In this document: positions 1-4,820 of the stretch, one piece after another
Layout of the letters: each line of letters begins with the position of its first letter
Numbering within the stretch: the stretch's first letter is position 1
Assembly (NCBI GenBank): GCA_900551635.1
Contig: URWQ01000088.1
Span: 1-6,454 of the forward strand
Reading direction: 5' to 3'
DNA: 6,454 bases
Source: an uncultured Collinsella sp.
GTDB taxonomy: Bacteria; Actinomycetota; Coriobacteriia; Coriobacteriales; Coriobacteriaceae
The notes under the pieces: model-generated
Databases searched by the model: none
What the model was told of the DNA's origin: nothing
What the model saw: only the letters and a program-made list of their open reading frames with translations
Position numbers and translations under genes: made by a program

Positions 1-1029
1 AGTTTGCGCCCAGCCCTCGTGGTCCTCGCCATGGTGGTGGCCACAACCGCACTCGTGGTCCTCGCCATGTTCGCCGCAACCGCAGCCTTCCTCGTGAGCA
101 CCATGCTCCTCGGGACGATACTGCGACCAGTCAAGACCGGCGGCGATGGCGTCGGCCTCCTCCTTGTAGAGCACCGTGATGGCCTGGGTGCCCAGCTTGG
201 CGCCACCGATGGCATCGAGCATGTCGTAGAGCGTAAAGGCCACGTCGGCGCCGGGCAGCGCAAGCTCGCGGTCGTCGGCATAGGCGAGCGCCAAGCGCAG
301 GTCCTTGATGAAGTGCTCGACCATAAAGCCGGGCTTGTAATCGCCGTCGAGCGCCTTGGGCGCCAGACTCTCCATGGCGCCGGACTTGCCGGTACCGCCC
401 AGAATCATCTGACGGGTCTTCTCCAGATCGAGGCCGCTCAGCTCGGCAAACGCCAGCGCATCGGCCATGCCGACCATGCAGGCGCCCAGCGACACCTGGT
501 TGGCGAGCTTGGCAGCCTGGCCCTTGCCGGCGCCGTCGAAGCAGCAGATGGTTGCCGCAAAGGTGGAAAGGATATCGCGGACCGGGGCAATGTCGTTCTC
601 GGTAGCGCCCACGATAGCCGTAAGCGTGCCGGCGATAGCACCCGACTCGCCGCCGGTGACGGGGCAGTCAAACGCCATGCGGCCGGAAACCTGGGCGGCC
701 TCGGCAATGTCGCGCGCCAGCTCGGGCGAGCTCGCGGTGAGGTCGATCAGGACCGCGCCGGGCTTAGTGCACGCGAGCAGGCCGTCGCCCGCCAGGTAGA
801 GCTCCTCGACCTCGGAGGGATAGCCCACCATGGTAAAGACGACGTCGGCGTTCGCCGCGGCATCTGCCGGCGTATCGGCCCAGACGGCACCGCGCTCAAC
901 GAGCGCTGCAGCCTTGGACTTGGTGCGGTTGTTGACCGTGACGGGATAGCCAGCGTCCAGAATGTGGCCGGCGATGGGGGCACCCATAATTCCGGTGCCG
1001 ATGAATGCGACGGAGAGCTTGTTTGCCAT
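1..1029 (-). CDS. NAD(P)-dependent beta-hydroxyacid dehydrogenase (2-hydroxy-3-oxopropionate reductase type), 3' end cut by window edge
   Basis: A cytosolic dehydrogenase that by family interconverts a beta-hydroxyacid and its semialdehyde, such as tartronate semialdehyde/glycerate or 3-hydroxyisobutyrate; the exact substrate cannot be read. Visible residues 1-343 start with a Rossmann nucleotide site, FIGTGIMG (9-16). NNRT (33-36) ends the second strand, and its Arg favours NADPH over NAD by family rule. The substrate loop DCPVTGGESGA (121-131), the catalytic-lysine region GKGQAAKLANQ (168-178, K174) and the C-terminal FIKDL (240-244) are all present. The ATG at 1027-1029 has AAGGAAAGG just upstream. 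The family normally ends near residue 290-300. Here the frame continues with a tail rich in His, Cys, Asp and Glu from about 305, including two CGCG blocks (316-319, 327-330) and H331-H333, and it has no stop before the edge. It lies 98 bp downstream of the DegV gene with no clear terminator between, so co-transcription is possible. The enzyme family is secure; the tail's metal binding is inferred. Confidence 0.92.
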   Translation of the reverse strand, partial: MANKLSVAFIGTGIMGAPIAGHILDAGYPVTVNNRTKSKAAALVERGAVWADTPADAAANADVVFTMVGYPSEVEELYLAGDGLLACTKPGAVLIDLTASSPELARDIAEAAQVSGRMAFDCPVTGGESGAIAGTLTAIVGATENDIAPVRDILSTFAATICCFDGAGKGQAAKLANQVSLGACMVGMADALAFAELSGLDLEKTRQMILGGTGKSGAMESLAPKALDGDYKPGFMVEHFIKDLRLALAYADDRELALPGADVAFTLYDMLDAIGGAKLGTQAITVLYKEEADAIAAGLDWSQYRPEEHGAHEEGCGCGEHGEDHECGCGHHHGEDHEGWAQT

Positions 1030-1127
1030 GAAACCTTTCCTTTTGGGTTGGGTGTTGTTACCAGGTTGAATACTCGGTGCCAGCGTTTGGGCTGTGAGTC
1101 GAGGGCGATTACGGACGCAGCGCTTGC

Positions 1128-2081
1128 CTACTGACCGCGCACGCGGCGGGCGATACGGTCGGAAAGCGACGCCTTGTCGGCGCGGTTCTTACCCCAAAAC
1201 GCGCAGCCCACCATGATGGCGATACCGGCGGGACCGTAACCTTCGTAGAAGCATTCGGTCAGATCGCCGCCCGCATCTTCACCGGTACCCTTGCGGATGG
1301 CGGCTTCGAGCCAGTCACCATCCTTTTCGGCATCGGCCGTCATGATGGCGATGGGCATGGTGCGATCGGGCACGTAGTTCTCGCGGAACGACTTGAGGAT
1401 GGACTTGAGCGCCTTCTTGCGGCCGCGGTTGACGCCGATCAGCGACAGCGAGCCGGCCAGGTCGTAGGAGAGCTCGGGCTTGACGTCGAGCTTTGCCGTG
1501 AGCTGCGCCGCCGCGGGAGGAATGCGGCCGCCGGCAGCCAGTGCGTCGAAGCTCTCGAGCGTAAAGTAGCCGTGCACGTAGGTCTTTGCCTCGTTTGCCC
1601 AATCGACCAGCTGCTTGGCGGTCAGTCCCGCCGAACGCTGGCGCACGGCCTCGAGCGCCAAGAGCGCACCGGTCGCGCAGGGCAGAGCGTTGTCGACCAC
1701 GTAGAGCTCAAAGTTGGGATACTCGGCGCGCACGACATCTGCCGCCTGGCACGCGGAGTTGTAGCTCGACGACAGCGCCGAGGTAAAGCACAGGTAGACC
1801 GTGGGCGTGCCCTCTTTGGCGCACTCGGTAAAAAACTCGATATAGCGACCGAGCGACACAGCCGAGGTGGACACGCGGGCACCGGCGCGCATGCGGTCGT
1901 AGAACTCCTTAGGGCTCATGCTCGACCAGATGTCGTCTGTGCGCTCCTCGCCATCGATAATGAAAGGGAAACCCAGGATATCGACATCGAGGTTCGCGGC
2001 GACCTCGGGGCTAAAGTCGCAGCAGGTATCGACGACGATGCGGCAACGGTTCGAATGACCGGCGGATGCGGCCTTGTCCAT
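1128..2081 (-). CDS. DegV family protein (FakB-like fatty-acid-binding protein)
   Basis: A soluble fatty-acid carrier. DegV/FakB proteins hold a fatty acid while FakA-type kinases phosphorylate it for entry into phospholipid synthesis; that role is from family knowledge. The 317-residue length is slightly above the usual 280-300. The N-terminal strand IVVDTCCDFSPE (15-26) matches the family's D-S-x-x-D opening with Cys in place of Ser. STSAVS (71-76) corresponds to the T-S-x-x-S ligand loop and TSALSSSYNSA (100-110) to the S-L-S-G-T-Y-x-S-A segment. LAAGGRIPPAAAQL (181-194) is the conserved GGRI loop, followed by LDVKPELS (198-205) and NRGRKKAL. I chose the ATG at 2079-2081 because AAGGAG (2090-2095) lies 8 nt upstream; a TTG one codon earlier is only 5 nt away. 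The stop is TAG. It follows hpf and its terminator hairpin by about 20 nt, so expression depends on read-through or a promoter I cannot see. No fakA homologue is in the window. Confidence 0.93.
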   Translation of the reverse strand: MDKAASAGHSNRCRIVVDTCCDFSPEVAANLDVDILGFPFIIDGEERTDDIWSSMSPKEFYDRMRAGARVSTSAVSLGRYIEFFTECAKEGTPTVYLCFTSALSSSYNSACQAADVVRAEYPNFELYVVDNALPCATGALLALEAVRQRSAGLTAKQLVDWANEAKTYVHGYFTLESFDALAAGGRIPPAAAQLTAKLDVKPELSYDLAGSLSLIGVNRGRKKALKSILKSFRENYVPDRTMPIAIMTADAEKDGDWLEAAIRKGTGEDAGGDLTECFYEGYGPAGIAIMVGCAFWGKNRADKASLSDRIARRVRGQ

Positions 2082-2099
2082 CAAAGCGACTCCTTACGT

Positions 2100-2131
2100 A
2101 AAAAGGCGGCCACCCGCATGGGATGGCCGCC
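2100..2131 (-). terminator. Intrinsic terminator downstream of hpf
   Basis: On the minus strand GGCGGCCA (2131-2124) pairs perfectly with TGGCCGCC (2112-2105). A further CCC/GGG can close the loop, and five T residues (2104-2100) follow directly. The T run is only about 19 nt from the DegV start codon, so this could act as an attenuator as well as an end point for hpf transcripts. Confidence 0.8.
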
Positions 2132-2134
2132 AAC

Positions 2135-2156
2135 CGTTAACTCATGCAAGTTAACG
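2135..2156 (-). repeat. 8-bp perfect inverted repeat just after the hpf stop codon
   Basis: The plus strand shows CGTTAACT (2135-2142), a 6-nt loop CATGCA, then AGTTAACG (2149-2156). It lies 4 nt past the hpf stop and 3 nt before the terminator stem. It lacks a T run of its own, so it may be an operator-like palindrome, an mRNA 3'-end stabiliser or part of a two-hairpin attenuator. Confidence 0.6.
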
Positions 2157-2160
2157 TATT

Positions 2161-2745
2161 TTACTCGTCAAGTGTTTCGATGCGGGGCTTGATGATGCCA
2201 TATCCACCATTCTTACGGTGATACACCACATTGATGAGACCGGTCGTCGCGTTCTCGAACACGTAGAAGTCGTGGCCCAGCAAATCGGTCTGCACCAGCG
2301 CCTGCTCCTCGGTCATCGGGGTGACGTCAATAACCTTCTCGCGGACGAGCAGGTCGTCCTCCTCTTCGGGCAGCAGCAGGTCGGCCAGATCCTCGACGCG
2401 CTCGACCGGTGCGACATCCGCGGCGCTGGCACCACCCTGGCGGTTGTCCACGACCTTGGTCTTAAACTTGCGCAGCTGGCGGGTGACCTTATCGGCGGAG
2501 AGATCGATGGCGGCATACATATCTGCGCCGTGCTCGGCAACGCGAATTACAGAACCGCGGGCACGAACCGTGACCTCGACGATTGCCGGGTTGGGGTTCG
2601 AGGGGTTCTTCTCATAACGAAGCACGACGTCGACTGTCATGGGCTCGATGTCGAAAACCTTGAGCGCCTCGCCGATCTTCTCATCCACATGCGCACGCAG
2701 AGCATCGGTTACCGTCGTCTTGCGTCCAGAAACCTTGATATCCAT
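2161..2745 (-). CDS. hpf: Ribosome hibernation promoting factor, long form (HPF/RaiA family)
   Basis: Binds the 30S subunit at the decoding centre in stationary phase or stress and dimerises 70S ribosomes into inactive 100S particles; this is known for long HPFs. The 194 residues show both expected domains. The S30AE/RaiA fold is at about 1-105 (MDIKVSGRKTTVTDAL, DVVLRYEKNPSN, AIDLSADKVTRQLRKFKTK). An acidic linker runs to about 131. The C-terminal dimerisation domain is at about 132-187 (VREKVIDVTPMTEEQAL, LLGHDFYVF, INVVYHRKNGGYGIIKP). The ATG at 2743-2745 is preceded by GGAG with a 6-nt gap, and its MDIKVSGR opening matches the family, so a possible 20-residue upstream extension is not used. 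The upstream lipoprotein unit ends at its own terminator, so hpf probably has its own promoter in 2746-2960. Downstream lie two stem-loops and then the DegV gene. Confidence 0.95.
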   Translation of the reverse strand: MDIKVSGRKTTVTDALRAHVDEKIGEALKVFDIEPMTVDVVLRYEKNPSNPNPAIVEVTVRARGSVIRVAEHGADMYAAIDLSADKVTRQLRKFKTKVVDNRQGGASAADVAPVERVEDLADLLLPEEEDDLLVREKVIDVTPMTEEQALVQTDLLGHDFYVFENATTGLINVVYHRKNGGYGIIKPRIETLDE

Positions 2746-2960
2746 ACGTGGCTCCAATCTGCCTCGGGGACTTACTGTACTGGCTATGTACCCATTGCCG
2801 TGCATTTAATCACGCGAATTCCCAAAGACCCGAATAACGACTGCTTGATACCGCATACCGAAGTCTCGCACTTTTCCGTGACAAAGTGCGCTATAGGAGG
2901 GGGCCGGCGGCTTTGTATTTGATCCCGAAAATTGGCTTTGACCTGCTGATTTTATTGGGA
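2746..2960 (-). promoter_or_regulatory. hpf upstream region, weak promoter candidate and inverted repeat
   Basis: This is the noncoding stretch between the lipoprotein terminator and hpf. On the minus strand TGATTAAAT (2812-2804) resembles an extended -10 box and would give a leader of about 50 nt, but no good -35 hexamer sits 16-18 nt before it. Further upstream is a perfect 8-bp inverted repeat (2867-2890). No known riboswitch was recognised. A short in-frame extension of HPF runs through here but reads as noncoding. Confidence 0.3.
2867..2890. repeat. Perfect 8-bp inverted repeat upstream of hpf
   Basis: CGCACTTT (2867-2874) and AAAGTGCG (2883-2890) are exact reverse complements around an 8-nt centre, TCCGTGAC. 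It is about 120 bp upstream of the hpf start. It could be an operator or a leader hairpin; the protein or signal involved cannot be told from sequence. Confidence 0.5.
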
Positions 2961-2962
2961 TG

Positions 2963-2996
2963 AAAAAGCCGGGCTCCCCCATCGGGGAAGCCCGGC
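2963..2996 (-). terminator. Intrinsic terminator of the solute-binding lipoprotein gene
   Basis: On the minus strand GCCGGGCT (2996-2989) pairs with AGCCCGGC (2975-2968). After one mismatch, four more G-C pairs close a 3-nt loop, and a run of five T residues (2967-2963) follows. It lies about 70 nt past the lipoprotein stop codon and separates that transcript from hpf. Confidence 0.88.
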
Positions 2997-3019
2997 AGTG
3001 CGTGTTGAAACCGTGAAGA

Positions 3020-3048
3020 GGTGTCCTTTCCAACGTATAGGAGACACC
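3020..3048 (-). repeat. Small imperfect hairpin in the lipoprotein 3' untranslated region
   Basis: GGTGTC (3020-3025) and GACACC (3043-3048) are reverse complements with partial extra pairing inside. It lies between the stop codon and the main terminator and lacks a T run. It may protect the mRNA end, or be incidental. Confidence 0.3.
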
Positions 3049-3062
3049 ACCCCTAGCAATAA

Positions 3063-4070
3063 CTAGCTATTGAGTTTGTTAATGTCGTCGTCGGTGATGG
3101 TGCCTTCCTGGCTGGACGATTTGTCCTCGGAGGATGCGGTCTCATTGTTGGAATCGGAGGACTCGCTGCCGGAGGACGTGGTCTCACTGGACTCAGAGTC
3201 GCCCGGCTGCACGTTAGCGCCCGAAACCGTCTTAGTGGTGAGGTCGTAGGGCATCGTGCCATACCAGACAGAGTGGACCGCCTCGAGCGTGCCGTCGGCC
3301 GTAATACCGTCGAGGGCATCGCTCACGGCACGGCACAGTTCGTCATTGGACGAGAGGCCCGCAACACCAAGCGTCGAGGGCGCCTCGAGCGCACCGGCAT
3401 AGGAGACCTCGCTCATCAGGCGTGCAAGGTAGCCGCCGGCCGTGGAGTCGCAGATCACATAGTCGACCTCGCCGGACTCGAGCGCCTCAAAGCACTCGTT
3501 GATGTTGGAGTAGGTCTTTTGGTTGGCGGTGATGCTCTGCTTAGCAAGCGCCTCCTGCGAGGCCGAGGACGTCTGAACGCCCAGGGTGGACGTGTTAAGG
3601 GTATCGGTGGAAACGCTTAGCGACCCACCATCGCTAGTTTTACCGAACACGGAAGTGGCATCGTACAGGCAGGTGCCGAGCGAGCTAATGTCCCCGTCCG
3701 TGGAGTTAATCTCGCCGATAAAGATATCGGCCTTTTTGTCGCCGAGCGCGGAACCTGCCGAGGACGCATCGACAAAGGCAACCTTAAGGCCCATGCGGCT
3801 TGCGAGGGCGCGGGCGGCGTCGACCGCATATCCCGTGAGCTCGCCGTCGGCGCCCTGCATTGCCTGCGGCGCATCGGAAGTATCGAGGGCGACCGTCAGG
3901 GTTCCGGGAGTGACCAGGGCATCGTCCGACACCGCCGGCGTGACGGTCTCGTACTCGATCTGGTCGATCGTGGGAGTCGTGAACGTAGACAGCGGGTTGA
4001 ACGCGCATCCGCTCAGGCCCAAAACGGCGATGACCGCTGCGGTCCCAGCACCTAACCGAGCCGCGTGCAT
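3063..4070 (-). CDS. Solute-binding lipoprotein, SBP family 3 (amino-acid ABC-transporter type), orphan
   Basis: A predicted membrane-anchored extracellular binding protein. The 335 residues start with a lipoprotein signal peptide: Arg5, a hydrophobic stretch (6-19) and the lipobox LSGC with Cys22. The family-3 binding fold runs at about 55-275 (PGTLTVALDTSDAP, GELTGYAVDAARALASRMGL, ADIFIGEINSTD, YSNINECFEALESGEVDYVICD, WYGTMPY), matching polar amino-acid receptors. The ligand cannot be named; the usual ligand-carboxylate-binding Arg is not obvious. From about 280 the chain ends in a Ser/Glu/Asp/Asn-rich, probably disordered tail. The ATG at 4068-4070 was chosen because AGGGG lies 7 nt upstream and the signal peptide then starts normally. 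An upstream ATG (4086-4088) is possible; the frame is open to 4469, but that stretch folds as RNA and holds a promoter. No permease or ATPase gene is adjacent. A terminator follows at 2963-2996. Confidence 0.86.
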   Translation of the reverse strand: MHAARLGAGTAAVIAVLGLSGCAFNPLSTFTTPTIDQIEYETVTPAVSDDALVTPGTLTVALDTSDAPQAMQGADGELTGYAVDAARALASRMGLKVAFVDASSAGSALGDKKADIFIGEINSTDGDISSLGTCLYDATSVFGKTSDGGSLSVSTDTLNTSTLGVQTSSASQEALAKQSITANQKTYSNINECFEALESGEVDYVICDSTAGGYLARLMSEVSYAGALEAPSTLGVAGLSSNDELCRAVSDALDGITADGTLEAVHSVWYGTMPYDLTTKTVSGANVQPGDSESSETTSSGSESSDSNNETASSEDKSSSQEGTITDDDINKLNS

Positions 4071-4097
4071 CAAGCTGCCCCTCACCATGTCCACTAC

Positions 4098-4409
4098 CCT
4101 GCCTTCTGTGTCGTATACGATCCGTGCGTTGCGCGGAATATCAGGTTGTTCCCACCAGCTGACCTGGTATTTGACCCCACACTTGCGCACCGGGGTGTTT
4201 GCTCGGGAGGCCGCAGCCACCTTCACGACTGGCCCGCTCGCCCGCGAGGCGGTATTGCCCCAAAGAAAGTAGAACGGACGGTGCGGCTTACATCTAGGAC
4301 GCGCCATGATCGCGCCGCGCGCACGCGGTCGCTTACGTGGATCCCTTTGACCGCGTCTGTCTTGGACTAGGACGGGCATTTCGTCCGTCCGCAACCACAG
4401 CCTGGCAGG
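4098..4409 (-). ncRNA. Candidate structured noncoding RNA / long leader (possible raiA-motif RNA)
   Basis: On the minus strand CCTGCC (4409-4404), three bases, then CTGTG (4400-4396) can pair with CACAG (4110-4106), two bases, then GGCAGG (4103-4098). This 11-bp helix encloses about 285 nt and begins a few bases after the expected start site of the promoter at 4420-4448. Inside are the perfect hairpins GGACGG/CCGTCC (4370-4390), ACGCGGTC/GACCGCGT (4323-4356, 18-nt loop) and ACCAG/CTGGT (4154-4168). The lipoprotein Shine-Dalgarno follows the closing helix directly. From memory, raiA-motif RNAs of Firmicutes and Actinobacteria are a large structured class found near raiA (hpf) and comFC genes, and this RNA sits between those two genes on the same strand. 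Helices are read from sequence; the class assignment is inference. It could instead be a cis-acting leader of the lipoprotein gene. Confidence 0.6.
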
Positions 4410-4419
4410 AACGTAGCGC

Positions 4420-4448
4420 ATTATAGCTAAGTTCAAGCTAAAGTTTAA
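4420..4448 (-). promoter_or_regulatory. Sigma-70-type promoter for the structured RNA and lipoprotein gene
   Basis: On the minus strand a perfect -10 box TATAAT (4425-4420) lies 17 nt after TTAAAC (4448-4443), a weak -35 match. Transcription would begin near 4412-4414. The spacer holds an inverted repeat TAGCT/AGCTA (4424-4440) and, on the plus strand, two near-direct repeats GCTAAGTTCAA and GCTAAAGTTTAA (4426-4448), which may be a regulator site. Confidence 0.65.
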
Positions 4449-4520
4449 GGTTAGGGGCGTTATTCGCATCGCGAGTACAGATTTCGCAGGTCGGAGCGGG
4501 CTATTCGTGCCCCTATGAAG

Positions 4521-4568
4521 CCCGGAGCTCCCCTACGGGGAGCTCCGGGGCACCCGTCTCAGGGTGCC
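4521..4568. repeat. Two abutting perfect stem-loops (terminator-like, no T run)
   Basis: CCCGGAGCTCCCC (4521-4533) pairs with GGGGAGCTCCGGG (4537-4549) as a perfect 13-bp stem with loop TAC. GGCACCC (4549-4555) and GGGTGCC (4562-4568) make a second 7-bp stem that shares one base with the first. Neither strand has a T run after the stems, so this is not a standard intrinsic terminator. It may still stop or stabilise transcripts from the upstream comF and nuclease-like genes. Only one base separates it from the inverted-repeat block. Confidence 0.55.
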
Positions 4569-4569
4569 G

Positions 4570-4786
4570 TGGCCAAAAAATAGCAAATATGAGTACTGTT
4601 ACCAATTTAGTAGCAGGAGTTTTTGGCTCTGCAAGCTGTTTTCACGCTCTATAACGTCAGATTGATGCCAGGATATTCCACATTTGTTTAATAACTTTCT
4701 AATTTACCCCATCTTCCAGTCCCAAAATCCCTGATTTTACTGTTACTGAATTTGTAGCAGTACTCATATTTGCTATATTTTGGCCA
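4570..4786. repeat. AT-rich 217-bp element with 47-bp imperfect terminal inverted repeats (MITE-like or palindromic repeat)
   Basis: The left arm (4570-4616) and the reverse complement of the right arm (4740-4786) agree at about 42 of 47 positions. Both begin TGGCCAAAA and share ATAGCAAATATGAGTACTG. The interior is clearly more AT-rich than its surroundings and encodes no transposase. No target-site duplication is visible at the ends. It lies in the 3' untranslated region of the nuclease-like gene. Candidates are a non-autonomous transposon remnant, a dispersed palindromic repeat or a large RNA hairpin. Copy number elsewhere cannot be judged from this window. Confidence 0.72.
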
Positions 4787-4792
4787 GAGCAT
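4688..4792 (-). CDS. Possible 34-residue small ORF inside the inverted-repeat element
   Basis: The ATG at 4790-4792 has AGGGGG 8 nt upstream and opens a frame that starts MLWPKYSKYEYCYKFS, runs through the right repeat arm and ends at TAA (4688-4690). The peptide is rich in aromatic and basic residues. It starts 28 nt after the stop of the nuclease-like gene. No family is recognised. It may be a genuine small gene carried with the repeat or a chance frame, and I lean to the latter. Confidence 0.22.
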   Translation of the reverse strand: MLWPKYSKYEYCYKFSNSKIRDFGTGRWGKLESY

Positions 4793-4820
4793 ATATCCAA
4801 CCCCCTGTTTCAGAGCATTG

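Noticed and set aside
1030..1127. Promoter for the dehydrogenase gene in the 98-bp gap
   Set aside because: CTGGCA with TAACAA 17 nt later on the minus strand is the best pair I can find. It is too weak to annotate, and co-transcription with degV is as likely.
4..1134. 376-codon plus-strand open frame
   Set aside because: It is the antisense of the dehydrogenase gene, in exact opposite codon register. The minus strand gives clear family motifs and a proper ribosome site, while this translation resembles nothing.
2082..2084. TTG start for the DegV gene
   Set aside because: The adjacent ATG (2079-2081) has better spacing, 8 nt, from AAGGAG.
2746..2805. 20-residue upstream extension of HPF
   Set aside because: The internal ATG at 2745 has a GGAG site and gives the family's usual N-terminus; the extension shows no conservation-like features.
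2218..2922. 234-codon plus-strand open frame over hpf
   Set aside because: Antisense to hpf, which is recognisable end to end. No ribosome site or family signal on the plus strand.
3586..4272. 228-codon plus-strand open frame
   Set aside because: Antisense to the lipoprotein and structured RNA. It is open only because the region is GC-rich; low-complexity translation without motifs.
4071..4469. In-frame N-terminal extension of the lipoprotein by 133 residues
   Set aside because: It would include the TATAAT promoter box and sit before a normal lipoprotein signal peptide. No good ribosome site precedes its ATGs, and codon use is less biased than in the gene. The RNA fold explains the stretch better. 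A start at 4088 remains possible.
4565..4792. Target-site duplication flanking the inverted-repeat element
   Set aside because: Bases outside the arms (CCG on the left, GAG on the right, and nearby offsets) do not match as a direct repeat.
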